A stretch of 64,000 bases of DNA, from the NCBI RefSeq assembly GCF_003943615.1, contig NZ_RJPZ01000005.1, positions 103,824 to 167,823 on the forward strand, in the 5' to 3' direction. A program made the translations under genes and the position numbers. This DNA is from Streptococcus australis. Lineage in GTDB: Bacteria; Bacillota; Bacilli; Lactobacillales; Streptococcaceae. The notes beneath the pieces are model-generated. The model was not told the origin of the DNA and did no database searches. It was given only the letters and a program-made list of their open reading frames with translations. Below, piece by piece: positions 1 to 9,008 of this stretch; the first letter of the stretch is position 1, and every line of letters starts with the position of its first letter.

Positions 1-532
1 AAATCTGCGACAGTATAACGTATTGATAGTTATCTTTTATTTCTTCTAGATTCTTTTTTCTAGTAAAAGATCCATCAGAATGATACCTATATAGAACAAG
101 AATTGTTGTAAATAAAAATAGAGTACCAATAACTACAAAGGAATTCGTTCTAAAAAATGGATTTTTTTGAAAGTTCCAAACCTTATATTTGGGATTGTTT
201 AGAAACAGAGAAATTTCCGTAATATAAGAAAGTATATTATAAATTAAGTAACTAATCAGTAATTTCAGAGGAAACCATTTTTTAAAGTTAAAATGTGACA
301 TTAATACAACTAACAATAAAAAACTAATTCCAAATAATATTCCTAAATAGTTGACATACTTAAGTACAGTCCCTGTCGCTTTATTATGTAAGGCTAAATT
401 ATTTTGTGCTAAATAAAAATTTAAAAAGAAAAATAAGACAAAGGTGATTGCATAATAAAATTGAGTTCTTGAAATTTTGGATTTCAAATTTTTTAAAAAC
501 GTATAAAAATTAAACCTCTTTTTCCGTTTCAT
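1..532 (-). CDS. Membrane protein downstream of rgpF (3' end outside window)
   Basis: The frame is open on the minus strand from an ATG at 532-530 to the window edge (177 codons visible), so the gene is truncated by the window and not broken. It begins MKRKKRFNFY and shows about four hydrophobic stretches separated by basic loops, typical of a polytopic membrane protein. Its ATG overlaps the rgpF stop by one base (TAATG), which implies translational coupling. In S. mutans and S. pyogenes the gene after rgpF/gacG is orf7/sccH/gacH, a membrane protein with an extracellular LtaS-like glycerol-phosphate transferase domain. The position fits, but the catalytic domain would lie outside the window. 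No function can be assigned from the visible part. Confidence 0.75.
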   Translation of the reverse strand, partial: MKRKKRFNFYTFLKNLKSKISRTQFYYAITFVLFFFLNFYLAQNNLALHNKATGTVLKYVNYLGILFGISFLLLVVLMSHFNFKKWFPLKLLISYLIYNILSYITEISLFLNNPKYKVWNFQKNPFFRTNSFVVIGTLFLFTTILVLYRYHSDGSFTRKKNLEEIKDNYQYVILSQI

Positions 533-2280
533 TATTTCACTTTCTTAACGATTCTTTTCACTATATATTTCACAGCTCTTGCTGGCCCAATCACAATATA
601 CTTCAAGGCACCTTTAATGCCACCGATTTGATTAAAGTCCACGAAGGTATGAGGTTGGAGATCCTCACGATTGTTCAACTGCTTATTATCGATAAATGGT
701 GTGAGAACGTGTGGATTTTGGGAAATCCTAAAGTCATATTTTTGATCCCAAGCAATATAGACTAATAAGCGTTCAATCGCATGAAGGATCGAATTTTGAG
801 GAAGAGGTTCAGCTGGAACATCTGCTGCTGTCAAATTCAAATCAAAGAGTGGTTTCAAAGCATCGTATTTAAACCAAACAAAGGTCCCATAACTCATGAC
901 AAAGGTATTAAGATTCTTGAAATCAATACTCTTGGTCGCTCCCATCCGTTGCCAGAGCTTGTTCATCTCTGGTGAAATGAGGGCCTCGTTCCAGGCAACC
1001 ACAATTCGATTGTAACGGAAGAAGGTTGGAATATCTGCGATGGTGATTCCGACTTTTGGATTGGCCTCCATATTGGCAAGAATTTGATCTGCAGGGTTAA
1101 CCAACATCTCGATCAATTCTTTCCTCCAAGATTCACCCGCCCAGAAATCTGCTTCTTTGGATTTCTTGGTGTGGAAATGACCGACATAATCATAGCGCGA
1201 GAGTTGCTCTTTTAAGAGCAGCATTGGTAACACATCTCGTCCAATATTTCCAGTCACCACAACCATTGCAACTTGAGCCCGATTGGAAAGAATTTGCTCA
1301 ATAGCCTGCTTCTTCTCTTCTACATCTGTCGTAATCCATAGGTCATAAGCAAAATGAAAAGCTTGGAAAGCATCTAGAAATTCTTCCAAGAGGTCTACAT
1401 AAAAGACATGGAGATGAACCGCAACTTTTTTATCGAAATCTCCAGCTAATTCTTGGTTTTTCAAGTACTTACGAGACAAGAGATAAGGATAGTCCGGACG
1501 ATCAATCATAGACATATGGTTAAGAATCAGGTCTAATGGATAGTCCGATACACGCTCCAATTCTTCAAAAATATAGGGCACGATTCCTTCATTGTTTGCA
1601 ATGGTCTTGACCTTGATAAAAGGAACCTTATGTTTGAGAATGGCTGTAGGATTGTAGTAAGAAAAGTCTGGATAGAGCATCCCAGTTGTATCTTCATGGA
1701 TGGTATGAAAGACAGTTTTATAGCGAAAACCAGCATCTAAGAAATTCGTTGTCACCTTAGTCTCATAGTTATCAATGACATCTTGAACATTGGTAAAATC
1801 TTGGACGCCCTGCCAAAATTCATGGAAAGAACTTGATTCAATAACCTGTTTTTTAAAGCTAAGATAATAACTCTGAATATGCTCGTTAAAATCCTTGTCT
1901 TTCCGGTAATTGGTCATTCCCCAGAAATCCACTTCAGCATCATTCTCAAATTTTTGATAGATTGGCTCTAAATCCCAAAGGGGGCCAAAGCAAGTATCAT
2001 TCATAAGGGTAACAGAATCAAAATGAGCCAGTTGATCAAAGCCTACTGTCTTCATTCCGTCCCGCCAAGCCGCAAAGTCAAAGCCAGTATTTTGACGTTC
2101 TAGAATATCATCCACCAACTGCTGCGAGGACAAATGATCCTTCACATCTTCAGGTAGCTGACTATTAGAGATAAAGACCACCCGCGAATACAAGGGGCGA
2201 ATTTTTTCTAATTGGTAGAGTACATGTCCACTGATAAAGTTAAATTTATTGAAGTGGACATATAAAAGTAAACGTTGCAT
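532..2280 (-). CDS. rgpF: RgpF, rhamnan synthesis glycosyltransferase
   Basis: 582-residue cytoplasmic rhamnosyltransferase of the rhamnan-synthesis F family (PF05045), which helps extend the polyrhamnose backbone on undecaprenyl pyrophosphate using dTDP-L-rhamnose. The family features are visible: an early MQRLLLYVHFNKF strand, the central FWGMTNYRKD region, and a second domain with VGHFHTKKSKEA and WRKEL. The C terminus is strongly basic (VKKVK) and may touch the membrane. It is the sixth rgp gene, starting 2 bp after the rgpE stop and overlapping the next gene by one base. The full family length is present with no frameshift. Confidence 0.93.
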   Translation of the reverse strand: MQRLLLYVHFNKFNFISGHVLYQLEKIRPLYSRVVFISNSQLPEDVKDHLSSQQLVDDILERQNTGFDFAAWRDGMKTVGFDQLAHFDSVTLMNDTCFGPLWDLEPIYQKFENDAEVDFWGMTNYRKDKDFNEHIQSYYLSFKKQVIESSSFHEFWQGVQDFTNVQDVIDNYETKVTTNFLDAGFRYKTVFHTIHEDTTGMLYPDFSYYNPTAILKHKVPFIKVKTIANNEGIVPYIFEELERVSDYPLDLILNHMSMIDRPDYPYLLSRKYLKNQELAGDFDKKVAVHLHVFYVDLLEEFLDAFQAFHFAYDLWITTDVEEKKQAIEQILSNRAQVAMVVVTGNIGRDVLPMLLLKEQLSRYDYVGHFHTKKSKEADFWAGESWRKELIEMLVNPADQILANMEANPKVGITIADIPTFFRYNRIVVAWNEALISPEMNKLWQRMGATKSIDFKNLNTFVMSYGTFVWFKYDALKPLFDLNLTAADVPAEPLPQNSILHAIERLLVYIAWDQKYDFRISQNPHVLTPFIDNKQLNNREDLQPHTFVDFNQIGGIKGALKYIVIGPARAVKYIVKRIVKKVK

Positions 2281-2281
2281 A

Positions 2282-3631
2282 TTATTTCCTTATTCTTAAG
2301 AATTTCAAAATTTTTGTTGGAATGGTCCAACGGCGAGAATGGATGACTGTATTATATGCTTCTTTCGTAGCTTCTAACTCTGCCTCAAGATTTTTCAATT
2401 GATTGTGACAGTCTAACATTTCAGCAGCAAAAACCTTCCCAATATAATCCGGTGCAGAGGGATCATCTACTGAGAGCATCTTGTAACTCAAGTAGTAGAT
2501 TCCCTCTTCCTCAACATCATAGATTAGTTGTGGATCAGGCTCGCTAAAGAGATAATAACCATCTACGATAGCTCCGTTAGTGTATACTGGAGAGAGAACA
2601 TCCCCTCTTGCATTTTTTAATTGAACATCAGAGTAATAACTTGGACGTTCTGAAAGATCCACTCGAATGACCGACGTTCCTTTCGGAATATCTATGATGA
2701 GACTATCTTCTTTTTGAAGCAGTTTGGTCGTGGTACGATCTTCCGAATAGGTGTTTTTTTCATCTCCGAAATAAATCGTAACAGATTCCATCCCAATATG
2801 TGAAAGGGAGTCCATTGGTTTTGATAAGCGAATCTCGTAAGTATTAGTGAGGTCTAAGAGAATTTTTGTCATCTCTTTCAAATCTACATTTGGATATTTA
2901 TCTAGATAGTCAAGTTGTGTTTGTAACAACTTATGGAAACGACGTTCCAATTTTCTAAAATCACTAGGACGAGAATCCGATCCTTGATTTATAGTATAGG
3001 CGACCGTTGCTTCATTCAAATAAGCCAAAGAAGTCCGTTGAAAGAGCTCTAGTTGTAGATTGAAGGTATCGTCTGATGTCGTAATATCCAACTCTTGATT
3101 GACTTCTACCATCAGATCTCGATCTACTAACCAGGTCGATGCCATGGTAAAACCTCTAGTGGCAAGCATTTTTTCGTAGGTATCTGCTAATGGAATCGTC
3201 TGGTTAGCAAAGCCAGCCTTAGAAACAAAATTGCCATACTCATCATAAATATCAAAATCTGTGTTGGACCATTTGCAGTCAGGCCTACTAGCCAATAAAT
3301 CCACTTGCTTCTGGAGTTTTAAAGGATCTATCCAAAAATCATCTCCGTCACAGCGGGCAATGTACTGCCCACGCGCTTCCTTGCAGATAGTGACCCAGGT
3401 TTTAGCAATCCCAAGATTTTCATCCTGATAAAAAGCACGAATCACATCAGGATGGCTAGTTTGGTAATCTGCTATGATTTTACGAGACCCATCAGTTGAG
3501 GCATCATCCACTAAAATAATTTCAAAAGGAAACTCTGTTTTTTGTGCTAAGAAGCTAGCGATCGTCTTCTTTAGCCAGGGTTCTTTATTAAAAACTGTAC
3601 AAATAATCGAAACAAAAGGCGTCGTTTCCAT
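2282..3631 (-). CDS. rgpE: RgpE-like family 2 glycosyltransferase
   Basis: 449 residues. The N-terminal ~230 residues form a GT-A fold of family 2: VSIICTVFNKEPWL, the nucleotide-binding VDDASTDGS, and the metal-binding RCDGDDFW. The C-terminal ~200 residues lack a clear catalytic signature and end in a basic helix (RRWTIPTKILKFLRIRK). In S. mutans the gene between rgpD and rgpF is rgpE, which adds the glucose side chain to the rhamnan. The donor sugar here could differ (Glc, GalNAc, GlcNAc), because this gene determines serotype and is the most variable of the locus. Spacing is tight: 12 bp from rgpD and 1 bp to rgpF. Confidence 0.78.
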   Translation of the reverse strand: METTPFVSIICTVFNKEPWLKKTIASFLAQKTEFPFEIILVDDASTDGSRKIIADYQTSHPDVIRAFYQDENLGIAKTWVTICKEARGQYIARCDGDDFWIDPLKLQKQVDLLASRPDCKWSNTDFDIYDEYGNFVSKAGFANQTIPLADTYEKMLATRGFTMASTWLVDRDLMVEVNQELDITTSDDTFNLQLELFQRTSLAYLNEATVAYTINQGSDSRPSDFRKLERRFHKLLQTQLDYLDKYPNVDLKEMTKILLDLTNTYEIRLSKPMDSLSHIGMESVTIYFGDEKNTYSEDRTTTKLLQKEDSLIIDIPKGTSVIRVDLSERPSYYSDVQLKNARGDVLSPVYTNGAIVDGYYLFSEPDPQLIYDVEEEGIYYLSYKMLSVDDPSAPDYIGKVFAAEMLDCHNQLKNLEAELEATKEAYNTVIHSRRWTIPTKILKFLRIRK

Positions 3632-3643
3632 ATCTCCCTCAGT

Positions 3644-4867
3644 CTAGTCAGTCATTGACCATGTTCCATTGCGTTGGATTAAGCCACTTGCTGCATCCAT
3701 TGCTGATTTATCATCCAAGTCGATATCATCTCGATTGATAAAGATTAGTGGGGTTTGCGTAGCATCTGAAAAGGCCAGCATCTGCCCTTCAGCATCTCTT
3801 ACTGTCACTTCTAACTTCATTTTCAAGTCATTCACCGTTGGAAGGGAACAAGTGTAATGAACTGTTTTATGTCCAGCCCCACTCATCAGTTGATCCATAG
3901 AATTATCATTATAGATCCAAATATTCCGATCGATATCTGTTAACGACAGTGCGATATAGGTCTGAATATCTTCACGAACATCAAAATCGATTTGGAACTG
4001 AATCGAATCTTGGGGACGTAACTTGTTCGAACTTAACAATTGAAGCTGAAAGTTTTCAACCAAGACTTGTTCTTCCTGGTTGGGTTTACCAGCTCCACCA
4101 GCTTCTCCTCCCTGTTGCAAAGGGGCTGTATTATCAAAACTATACTGGTTGGCTACATTTTCTGGACTACCAATTGTCTTCACCAAACCATTTTCAATCA
4201 AAACAGCCTTGTTACAATATTTCTTGACAGCTCCCATATCATGGGTAACCAAGATAGTTGTTTTTCCTGATTTCTTCCGTTCTTGGAAGTAATCATTACA
4301 CTTGCGCTGAAAGGCCTCGTCTCCTACTGCGAGAACCTCATCCAAAATCAAAATATCACCTTGGGCCTTTATTGCGACTGAAAAGGCCAGACGAACCTGC
4401 ATCCCGGATGAATAGTTCTTAAGCTTTTGGTTCATGAAGTCATGCAACTCGGCAAAGTCTACGATGTCATCATACATGGCATCAATTTCAGCTGTAGAGA
4501 AGCCTAGCATAGCTCCATTCATATAGACATTTTCACGACCAGTCAACTCTGGATTGAAGCCGACGCCAAGTTCGATAAAGGATACTAGTTTCCCATCGAT
4601 TGTGACAGATCCTTTTTCAGGTACATAGATTTCAGAAATAATTTTTAAGAGAGTAGACTTTCCAGAACCATTTCTTCCTAGGATCCCGAAAAAATCTCCT
4701 TTTTCTACTTCAAAAGAAATATCCTTAAGAACATGTTGTTCTTTATAGCCTTTGATTCCTTTGAAACGATTGACCAGGGCAGTCCGAAGGCTGTTTGTTG
4801 CCTCTGTTGGCAACTTAAAGTACTTGCTGACATGGTCTACTTTTACTGCAATTTGTTTATCAGTCAT
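3644..4867 (-). CDS. rgpD: RgpD, polysaccharide ABC exporter ATPase
   Basis: 407-residue ATPase of the TagH/Wzt type that powers export of lipid-linked rhamnan with RgpC. Walker A is GILGRNGSGKSTLLK (around residue 62), the signature is YSSGMQVRLAFSVAI, and Walker B is ILILDEVLAVGDEAF. Beyond residue ~250 there is a ~150-residue beta-rich extension (from QEEQVLVENFQLQLL) like the Wzt carbohydrate-binding domain, which in some O-antigen systems recognises the finished chain end. Its ATG lies within the TGA-overlapping end of rgpC (shared position 4867). It belongs to the rgpA-F operon. Confidence 0.93.
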   Translation of the reverse strand: MTDKQIAVKVDHVSKYFKLPTEATNSLRTALVNRFKGIKGYKEQHVLKDISFEVEKGDFFGILGRNGSGKSTLLKIISEIYVPEKGSVTIDGKLVSFIELGVGFNPELTGRENVYMNGAMLGFSTAEIDAMYDDIVDFAELHDFMNQKLKNYSSGMQVRLAFSVAIKAQGDILILDEVLAVGDEAFQRKCNDYFQERKKSGKTTILVTHDMGAVKKYCNKAVLIENGLVKTIGSPENVANQYSFDNTAPLQQGGEAGGAGKPNQEEQVLVENFQLQLLSSNKLRPQDSIQFQIDFDVREDIQTYIALSLTDIDRNIWIYNDNSMDQLMSGAGHKTVHYTCSLPTVNDLKMKLEVTVRDAEGQMLAFSDATQTPLIFINRDDIDLDDKSAMDAASGLIQRNGTWSMTD

Positions 4868-5673
4868 TAGAGAATCTCCGCAAATTTCTTAGCATGTTTG
4901 TTAAAGTAAGCAAAGCCAGCGATAAAAATAAGAATTGGCAAGACATAAGGAATCAATACCAAGAACTTATTCTCCACCAAAAGCCATACAGGGGTGTTAG
5001 CCTTATCAATCAAGAAATAACGCATGTCTTGAATGATCTGAGCCAGAGGATTCATCATGACCAACTTAGCCGCCCATGGATTGCGATCTGCGATAAAGGT
5101 AATCGGGTAGATAATTGGCGTCGCATACAAGCCAGCTTGCAAGAGCACTTCCCAGACTTGACCTAGGTCACGGAAACGAACAAAAAATGTTGCTAAGATC
5201 AAAGCGCATCCTGTCGCCATCAAGAATAACTCAAGAAAGAGCGGAATCACCATCAAGGCTGTCCAAGAGAATGTCACCCCATTAAAGAATGAAAAAATCA
5301 AGACGACAACAAGGTTAATGACAAAGTTGATCGCTGCTCCTGAAATCGCAGACAAGACAATGATATGTTTGGAGAAGTTCAACTTCCGCAAAAGATCACC
5401 TCGACTAACGATCGATACCATCCCCATGGAGGTCGCTTCTGAGAAGAATCCCCAGACTACATTGGCCAACAAGAGGGCAACTGGGAAATGGGGTACATCT
5501 CCACCCAAACGTAAGAATCGGATGAAGACAATATACATGATACTAAAGGTCATCAGGGGCTTTAAAATCGACCAAAGATAACCAATCGCTGACCCTTGGT
5601 AGCGTAATTTAAAGTCCGTTTTAATTAACTCTCGTAATAAAATTCGATTTTTCTGACTAAAAACGTCAAACAT
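4867..5673 (-). CDS. rgpC: RgpC, polysaccharide ABC exporter permease
   Basis: 268-residue ABC-2 type membrane permease with about six membrane spans and the amphipathic N terminus usual for polysaccharide exporters (LRELIKTDFKLRYQGSAIGYLWSILKP cut to its core: KTDFKLRYQGSAIGYLW). It forms the channel for undecaprenyl-linked rhamnan with RgpD. The start overlaps the rgpB stop and the stop overlaps the rgpD start, so all three genes are translationally coupled. Length is normal for the family. Confidence 0.93.
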   Translation of the reverse strand: MFDVFSQKNRILLRELIKTDFKLRYQGSAIGYLWSILKPLMTFSIMYIVFIRFLRLGGDVPHFPVALLLANVVWGFFSEATSMGMVSIVSRGDLLRKLNFSKHIIVLSAISGAAINFVINLVVVLIFSFFNGVTFSWTALMVIPLFLELFLMATGCALILATFFVRFRDLGQVWEVLLQAGLYATPIIYPITFIADRNPWAAKLVMMNPLAQIIQDMRYFLIDKANTPVWLLVENKFLVLIPYVLPILIFIAGFAYFNKHAKKFAEIL

Positions 5674-6614
5674 TATTTTTTACCTCGATATGCAAACTTT
5701 GTCAGAATCAAGCTGGTAAACACAAAGGTGTGGAAGGCTCGGTTCTTACGGTAACCATACTGACGAATCCGTCTCAGACGTTCTTTTAGTGGCACATCCA
5801 TAATGGTCACAAAGTTTTCAATGATTTCTTTATTTTGGGAACTGATCGACAGATCCAATAGATTTTTCGCTTGTTCTTGACTAGATTCGATGAGATTCCA
5901 ATACTTAGCAAAAAGGACATGAGGACGAACCCAATTCTTGACCCGTTTTCTAAGGGTACGAGCTCCAAGAACGTTGCTACTGTGCTGACGGTACAACTCT
6001 GTCGGCTGATCGATATAGACGAGCTTCCCAAAGGCAGCTACCAACAAGGCCAAGTACCAATCATGCATAAGGAGCGCATGTTTTTCTTGGCCTGTCCATA
6101 AGTCAGCCAGTGCATGGTTAATCATGGCAACTCCACCAGTTACTGTATTTTCTGTCAATTCTTGAATCAGCTCTGTATTGGCATGATCAGACTGGGTGCG
6201 AATCATACTTTCATGTTGCACATTCAAGTTTTCATCAACCACTTTTAAATCTGTGTAGATTAACAAAGGGTCCTCTTGTGGATGTTTCTCTGCTTCTGCT
6301 ACTTGTAGAGCAATCTTTTCCGGAAGCCAGACATCATCCTGATCACTAAAGCAATAAAGATCAGCCTTTTCATATTTTAAGAGTGTGTGAAAACTCTTGA
6401 TGACACCCAGATTTTCGATGGCGCCTTGATTGATAAAGCGAATGCGCTCATCCTGAGCGACCAGCTCTTGAATAATCTCCACCGTACCATCTGTTGACCC
6501 ATCATCCCGGATCAAGAGCTGCCAGTCTTGATAAGTCTGATCTTGGATACTTTTGACCTGCTCTTTTAGATACTGCTCACCATTATAGGTGGACAACAAG
6601 ATATTTACTTTCAT
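5673..6614 (-). CDS. rgpB: RgpB, rhamnosyltransferase
   Basis: 313-residue family 2 glycosyltransferase (GT-A fold). Visible motifs are VNILLSTYNGEQYLKEQ, the donor-binding LIRDDGSTDGT, the metal-binding FSDQDDVWLP, and the acceptor-side HDWYLALLVAAFG. In S. mutans and S. pyogenes (RgpB/GacC) this enzyme transfers rhamnose from dTDP-L-rhamnose to the rhamnosyl-GlcNAc lipid primer. It overlaps rgpA by 4 bp (6611-6614) and rgpC by one base. The length matches the family. Confidence 0.92.
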   Translation of the reverse strand: MKVNILLSTYNGEQYLKEQVKSIQDQTYQDWQLLIRDDGSTDGTVEIIQELVAQDERIRFINQGAIENLGVIKSFHTLLKYEKADLYCFSDQDDVWLPEKIALQVAEAEKHPQEDPLLIYTDLKVVDENLNVQHESMIRTQSDHANTELIQELTENTVTGGVAMINHALADLWTGQEKHALLMHDWYLALLVAAFGKLVYIDQPTELYRQHSSNVLGARTLRKRVKNWVRPHVLFAKYWNLIESSQEQAKNLLDLSISSQNKEIIENFVTIMDVPLKERLRRIRQYGYRKNRAFHTFVFTSLILTKFAYRGKK

Positions 6615-7759
6615 GATAAGAATAATTCCTCGTACTCACCTACAATTTTTTCCCAGGTAAAGTTTTGCTTCATATTAGCTTTGGCAAGCCGACCCCATTC
6701 AGATACATCTTCTAGGGAATCGACTTGATCAATTAAATGGGCTAAATTTCCTGTCTCTTTGGTCCAATATTGGGCTGTATCCTTTGCGACCGTTTGGTTA
6801 AAGGAAACTCCAAGAACCAAATTGAGATCCGTCTGGGCGAGTGCTTCTAAGAGGCCCGGATTGGTCCCGCCCACTTCATGACCGTGAATATAGGCGAAGG
6901 CTTCTTTACGGATATACTTCAATAGGTCTTGATCATAAACCGTTCCTACAAACTTGACGCGTGGATCCTGATCAAAGCCCGTTCGAGCTCGAAGCTCTTC
7001 AAAATAAGGATTGCCTTCATGGTTACAAATGATGATCAAATCCCGCTTTGTAGAAGAGGCCATAAATTCACGAATGGCGGTCTCATAATTGTTTTCCGGA
7101 ACAAAGCGACCCAAAATTAAGTAATAGCTTTTCTCTTGTGTCTGCCACTTCTGATAGAGTTCTCTGACTTTCTTATCCTGACTGGTCAAGCTGGTCGGAG
7201 ACAAGTCTGTCCCATAGGCAATATAAGTCGTCTTGGACCAAGGGTAGGCTTCCTTGATATAGGATTCAATCCCTGGATTGTCAGAAATCACAAAATCCGC
7301 ATGGCGCGTCATGACCTTTTCAGAATACTTGAGATAGGCTTGGATTGGTTTAGCCCACTTGGCCCGCTTCCACTCCAGTCCATCTGGATTGATATAGAAT
7401 TGGCCACCTATCTTATGGATCTTGCGAGCAAAAGGCGCCACGAAGGCCCCAATTGTATTGCCCAAAACATAAAAAATCGGCTGTTCAATTCCTTGCTTCT
7501 TAATAACCTTCAAAGCATAGTTGATGGCCATCATGTCATAGGCAATGACGCGGGCTGGCCCAAGTTTTGGTGCTTTAATCGTGTAACAATCGACACCCTT
7601 ATAGTCAAAATGATGATAGGCTTGATCATTAGAAAGGCAAGCAACATGGTACTGAATAGCTGGTGATACTTGATGGGAGACCAATTGGTCCACAAAGGTC
7701 TCAAAACCGCCATATTGAGCCGGAAGCCCACGACTTCCGATAATAAAAACGTGTTGCAT
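6611..7759 (-). CDS. rgpA: RgpA, beta-1,4-rhamnosyltransferase
   Basis: 382-residue GT-B glycosyltransferase with the N-terminal DUF1972 signature VFIIGSRGLPAQYGGFETF and a family 4/1 C-terminal domain (YLILGRFVPENNYE; the HGHEVGGTNPGLLEALA donor-site motif). Members (RgpA, GacB, Cps2T) add the first rhamnose to undecaprenyl-linked GlcNAc, the committed step of rhamnan synthesis. RgpG, which makes the GlcNAc lipid, is not in the window. It is the first gene of the rgpA-F unit, with its own promoter upstream and a GAAAGGG ribosome site 6 bases before the ATG. Confidence 0.93.
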   Translation of the reverse strand: MQHVFIIGSRGLPAQYGGFETFVDQLVSHQVSPAIQYHVACLSNDQAYHHFDYKGVDCYTIKAPKLGPARVIAYDMMAINYALKVIKKQGIEQPIFYVLGNTIGAFVAPFARKIHKIGGQFYINPDGLEWKRAKWAKPIQAYLKYSEKVMTRHADFVISDNPGIESYIKEAYPWSKTTYIAYGTDLSPTSLTSQDKKVRELYQKWQTQEKSYYLILGRFVPENNYETAIREFMASSTKRDLIIICNHEGNPYFEELRARTGFDQDPRVKFVGTVYDQDLLKYIRKEAFAYIHGHEVGGTNPGLLEALAQTDLNLVLGVSFNQTVAKDTAQYWTKETGNLAHLIDQVDSLEDVSEWGRLAKANMKQNFTWEKIVGEYEELFLS

Positions 7760-7793
7760 ATTATTCCCTTTCTAACAATTTACAGTCTATCCA

Positions 7794-7822
7794 ATTATAC
7801 CATTTTCTAGGCTTTTTGCCTA
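7794..7822 (-). promoter_or_regulatory. Promoter for rgpA-F
   Basis: On the minus strand TATAAT (7799-7794) is preceded by TGG, giving an extended -10. A weak -35 (TAGGCA, 7822-7817) lies 17 bases upstream. It sits between the acyltransferase terminator and rgpA, so the rgp operon can be transcribed independently of rmlD. Confidence 0.6.
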
Positions 7823-7835
7823 ATCCAAACAGAAA

Positions 7836-7854
7836 AGCGACCCTTAGGGCCGCT
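7836..7854 (-). terminator. Terminator after the acyltransferase gene
   Basis: Minus-strand hairpin AGCGGCCC-TAA-GGGTCGCT (one internal mismatch) followed by TTTCTGTTT. It lies 43 bp past the acyltransferase stop and separates that gene from rgpA. Confidence 0.65.
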
Positions 7855-7896
7855 ATCATAATCTTCATTTAGTATGAATAACTAAATAGGATGTAT

Positions 7897-8949
7897 TTAT
7901 TCAAAATGCCATTTACTTAGCATTTTCAAAATTATTGTTTTGATTAATTTTAGTAGTATATTTAAAATGAAAGTTATCAAGATAGATTGGAACAACAAAA
8001 ATATCACAATCAGAGGAAATTTCGGTAAGATGTTTGTAAAATCTCCCCATTTCTCGATCATTTTTGGATACCAATAATAATCGCCAATCACAGATAGTAG
8101 GTAAATTGGAAGAGTGTTCTTTGAAATAAATAGAACAACTCTTTGCAACCACTCATTTTTTATTGCTACTTTTAAGTGTATAACTGAATAAAAGATTAAA
8201 CTAGACAATAAGAATACCGGAAGAACTCTATATTCGATTCCGAAGCTAGTTTCAGATATTGCTGCTAATCCAAAAACACTTAAAATATCAAGAATAAAAA
8301 TAACAAAAACAAGTTCCTTGAAACTCGACTTCTTTTTTGATGAAGCGAGAAAAGCTCCAAGAAGATAGTAGGTGATGGGCCAGAGTCCTTTCCAATAATC
8401 TGGAATGATGTGCGGTAAAATCATAAAATTTTGTTCATTGTTGTTCAACAATGAAAGAGTAGGTGGAACAATAGTTAATAAAATTAAAATACCTAAAACC
8501 ACAACTTGATTCTTACGACTAGTTAATGAATTAAAACCTGCATTCAAGAAAGGAATTAACAGGTATAAGCCAATATATAGATTAACATACCACGCATAGT
8601 GACTAAAAGAAAAAATATTTTTTAATAACTGCCCAAGGTATTCTTCATTGAAATCTCTTATATCAAAGAAAGTATAAACTGCTGCTGCAAGCGCATAAAT
8701 TCCAATTACTGGAAGTAGTTTTATAAAATAGGTTTCACTATAAGTCTTATCTTTCATTAAATAACCTGTAGTCATAATAAATAAGGGAACACAGGTCATC
8801 AAAATCATCCAAATAAAAGATGATAAAAAAATACTTTTAAAAGCAAAGGACCGACCATAATAATTAGTATGGAGAAAAAAATGTACACCTACGACAAATA
8901 CTATTGCAATACATTTAAGTATATCTATATTTAATTTTCTTGCTTTCAT
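7897..8949 (-). CDS. Acyltransferase family 3 membrane protein
   Basis: 350-residue polytopic membrane protein of the acyltransferase-3 family (OafA/WecH/Oac type), which transfers acetyl or other acyl groups to cell-surface sugars. Family marks are the N-terminal RKLNIDILKCIAIVFVVGVHF with the conserved His and about ten membrane spans. The start is taken at the ATG at 8949 because AGGGAGAG lies 2-9 bases before it; the in-frame TTG at 8964 has no such site. The gene is AT-rich compared with rgp and rmlD, lies between two strong hairpins, and interrupts the usual rmlD-rgpA junction. I infer that it modifies the rhamnan or its side chain; the acyl donor and acceptor are unknown. Confidence 0.85.
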   Translation of the reverse strand: MKARKLNIDILKCIAIVFVVGVHFFLHTNYYGRSFAFKSIFLSSFIWMILMTCVPLFIMTTGYLMKDKTYSETYFIKLLPVIGIYALAAAVYTFFDIRDFNEEYLGQLLKNIFSFSHYAWYVNLYIGLYLLIPFLNAGFNSLTSRKNQVVVLGILILLTIVPPTLSLLNNNEQNFMILPHIIPDYWKGLWPITYYLLGAFLASSKKKSSFKELVFVIFILDILSVFGLAAISETSFGIEYRVLPVFLLSSLIFYSVIHLKVAIKNEWLQRVVLFISKNTLPIYLLSVIGDYYWYPKMIEKWGDFTNILPKFPLIVIFLLFQSILITFILNILLKLIKTIILKMLSKWHFE

Positions 8950-8970
8950 AACTCTCCCTATCAAATTAAC

Positions 8971-9005
8971 AAATGCAAAGATGGCACCTCACCATCTTTG
9001 CATTT
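8971..9005 (-). terminator. Terminator after rmlD
   Basis: Perfect 14-bp inverted repeat (arms 8971-8984 and 8992-9005, 7-base loop) starting just past the rmlD stop. The minus-strand tail ends only in short T tracts (TTTGTTAATTTG), so termination may be partial. Confidence 0.7.
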
Positions 9006-9008
9006 TAA

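Noticed and set aside
3949..4270. Several plus-strand open frames over rgpD
   Set aside because: They have no ribosome sites and lie antisense to a clearly real ATPase gene.
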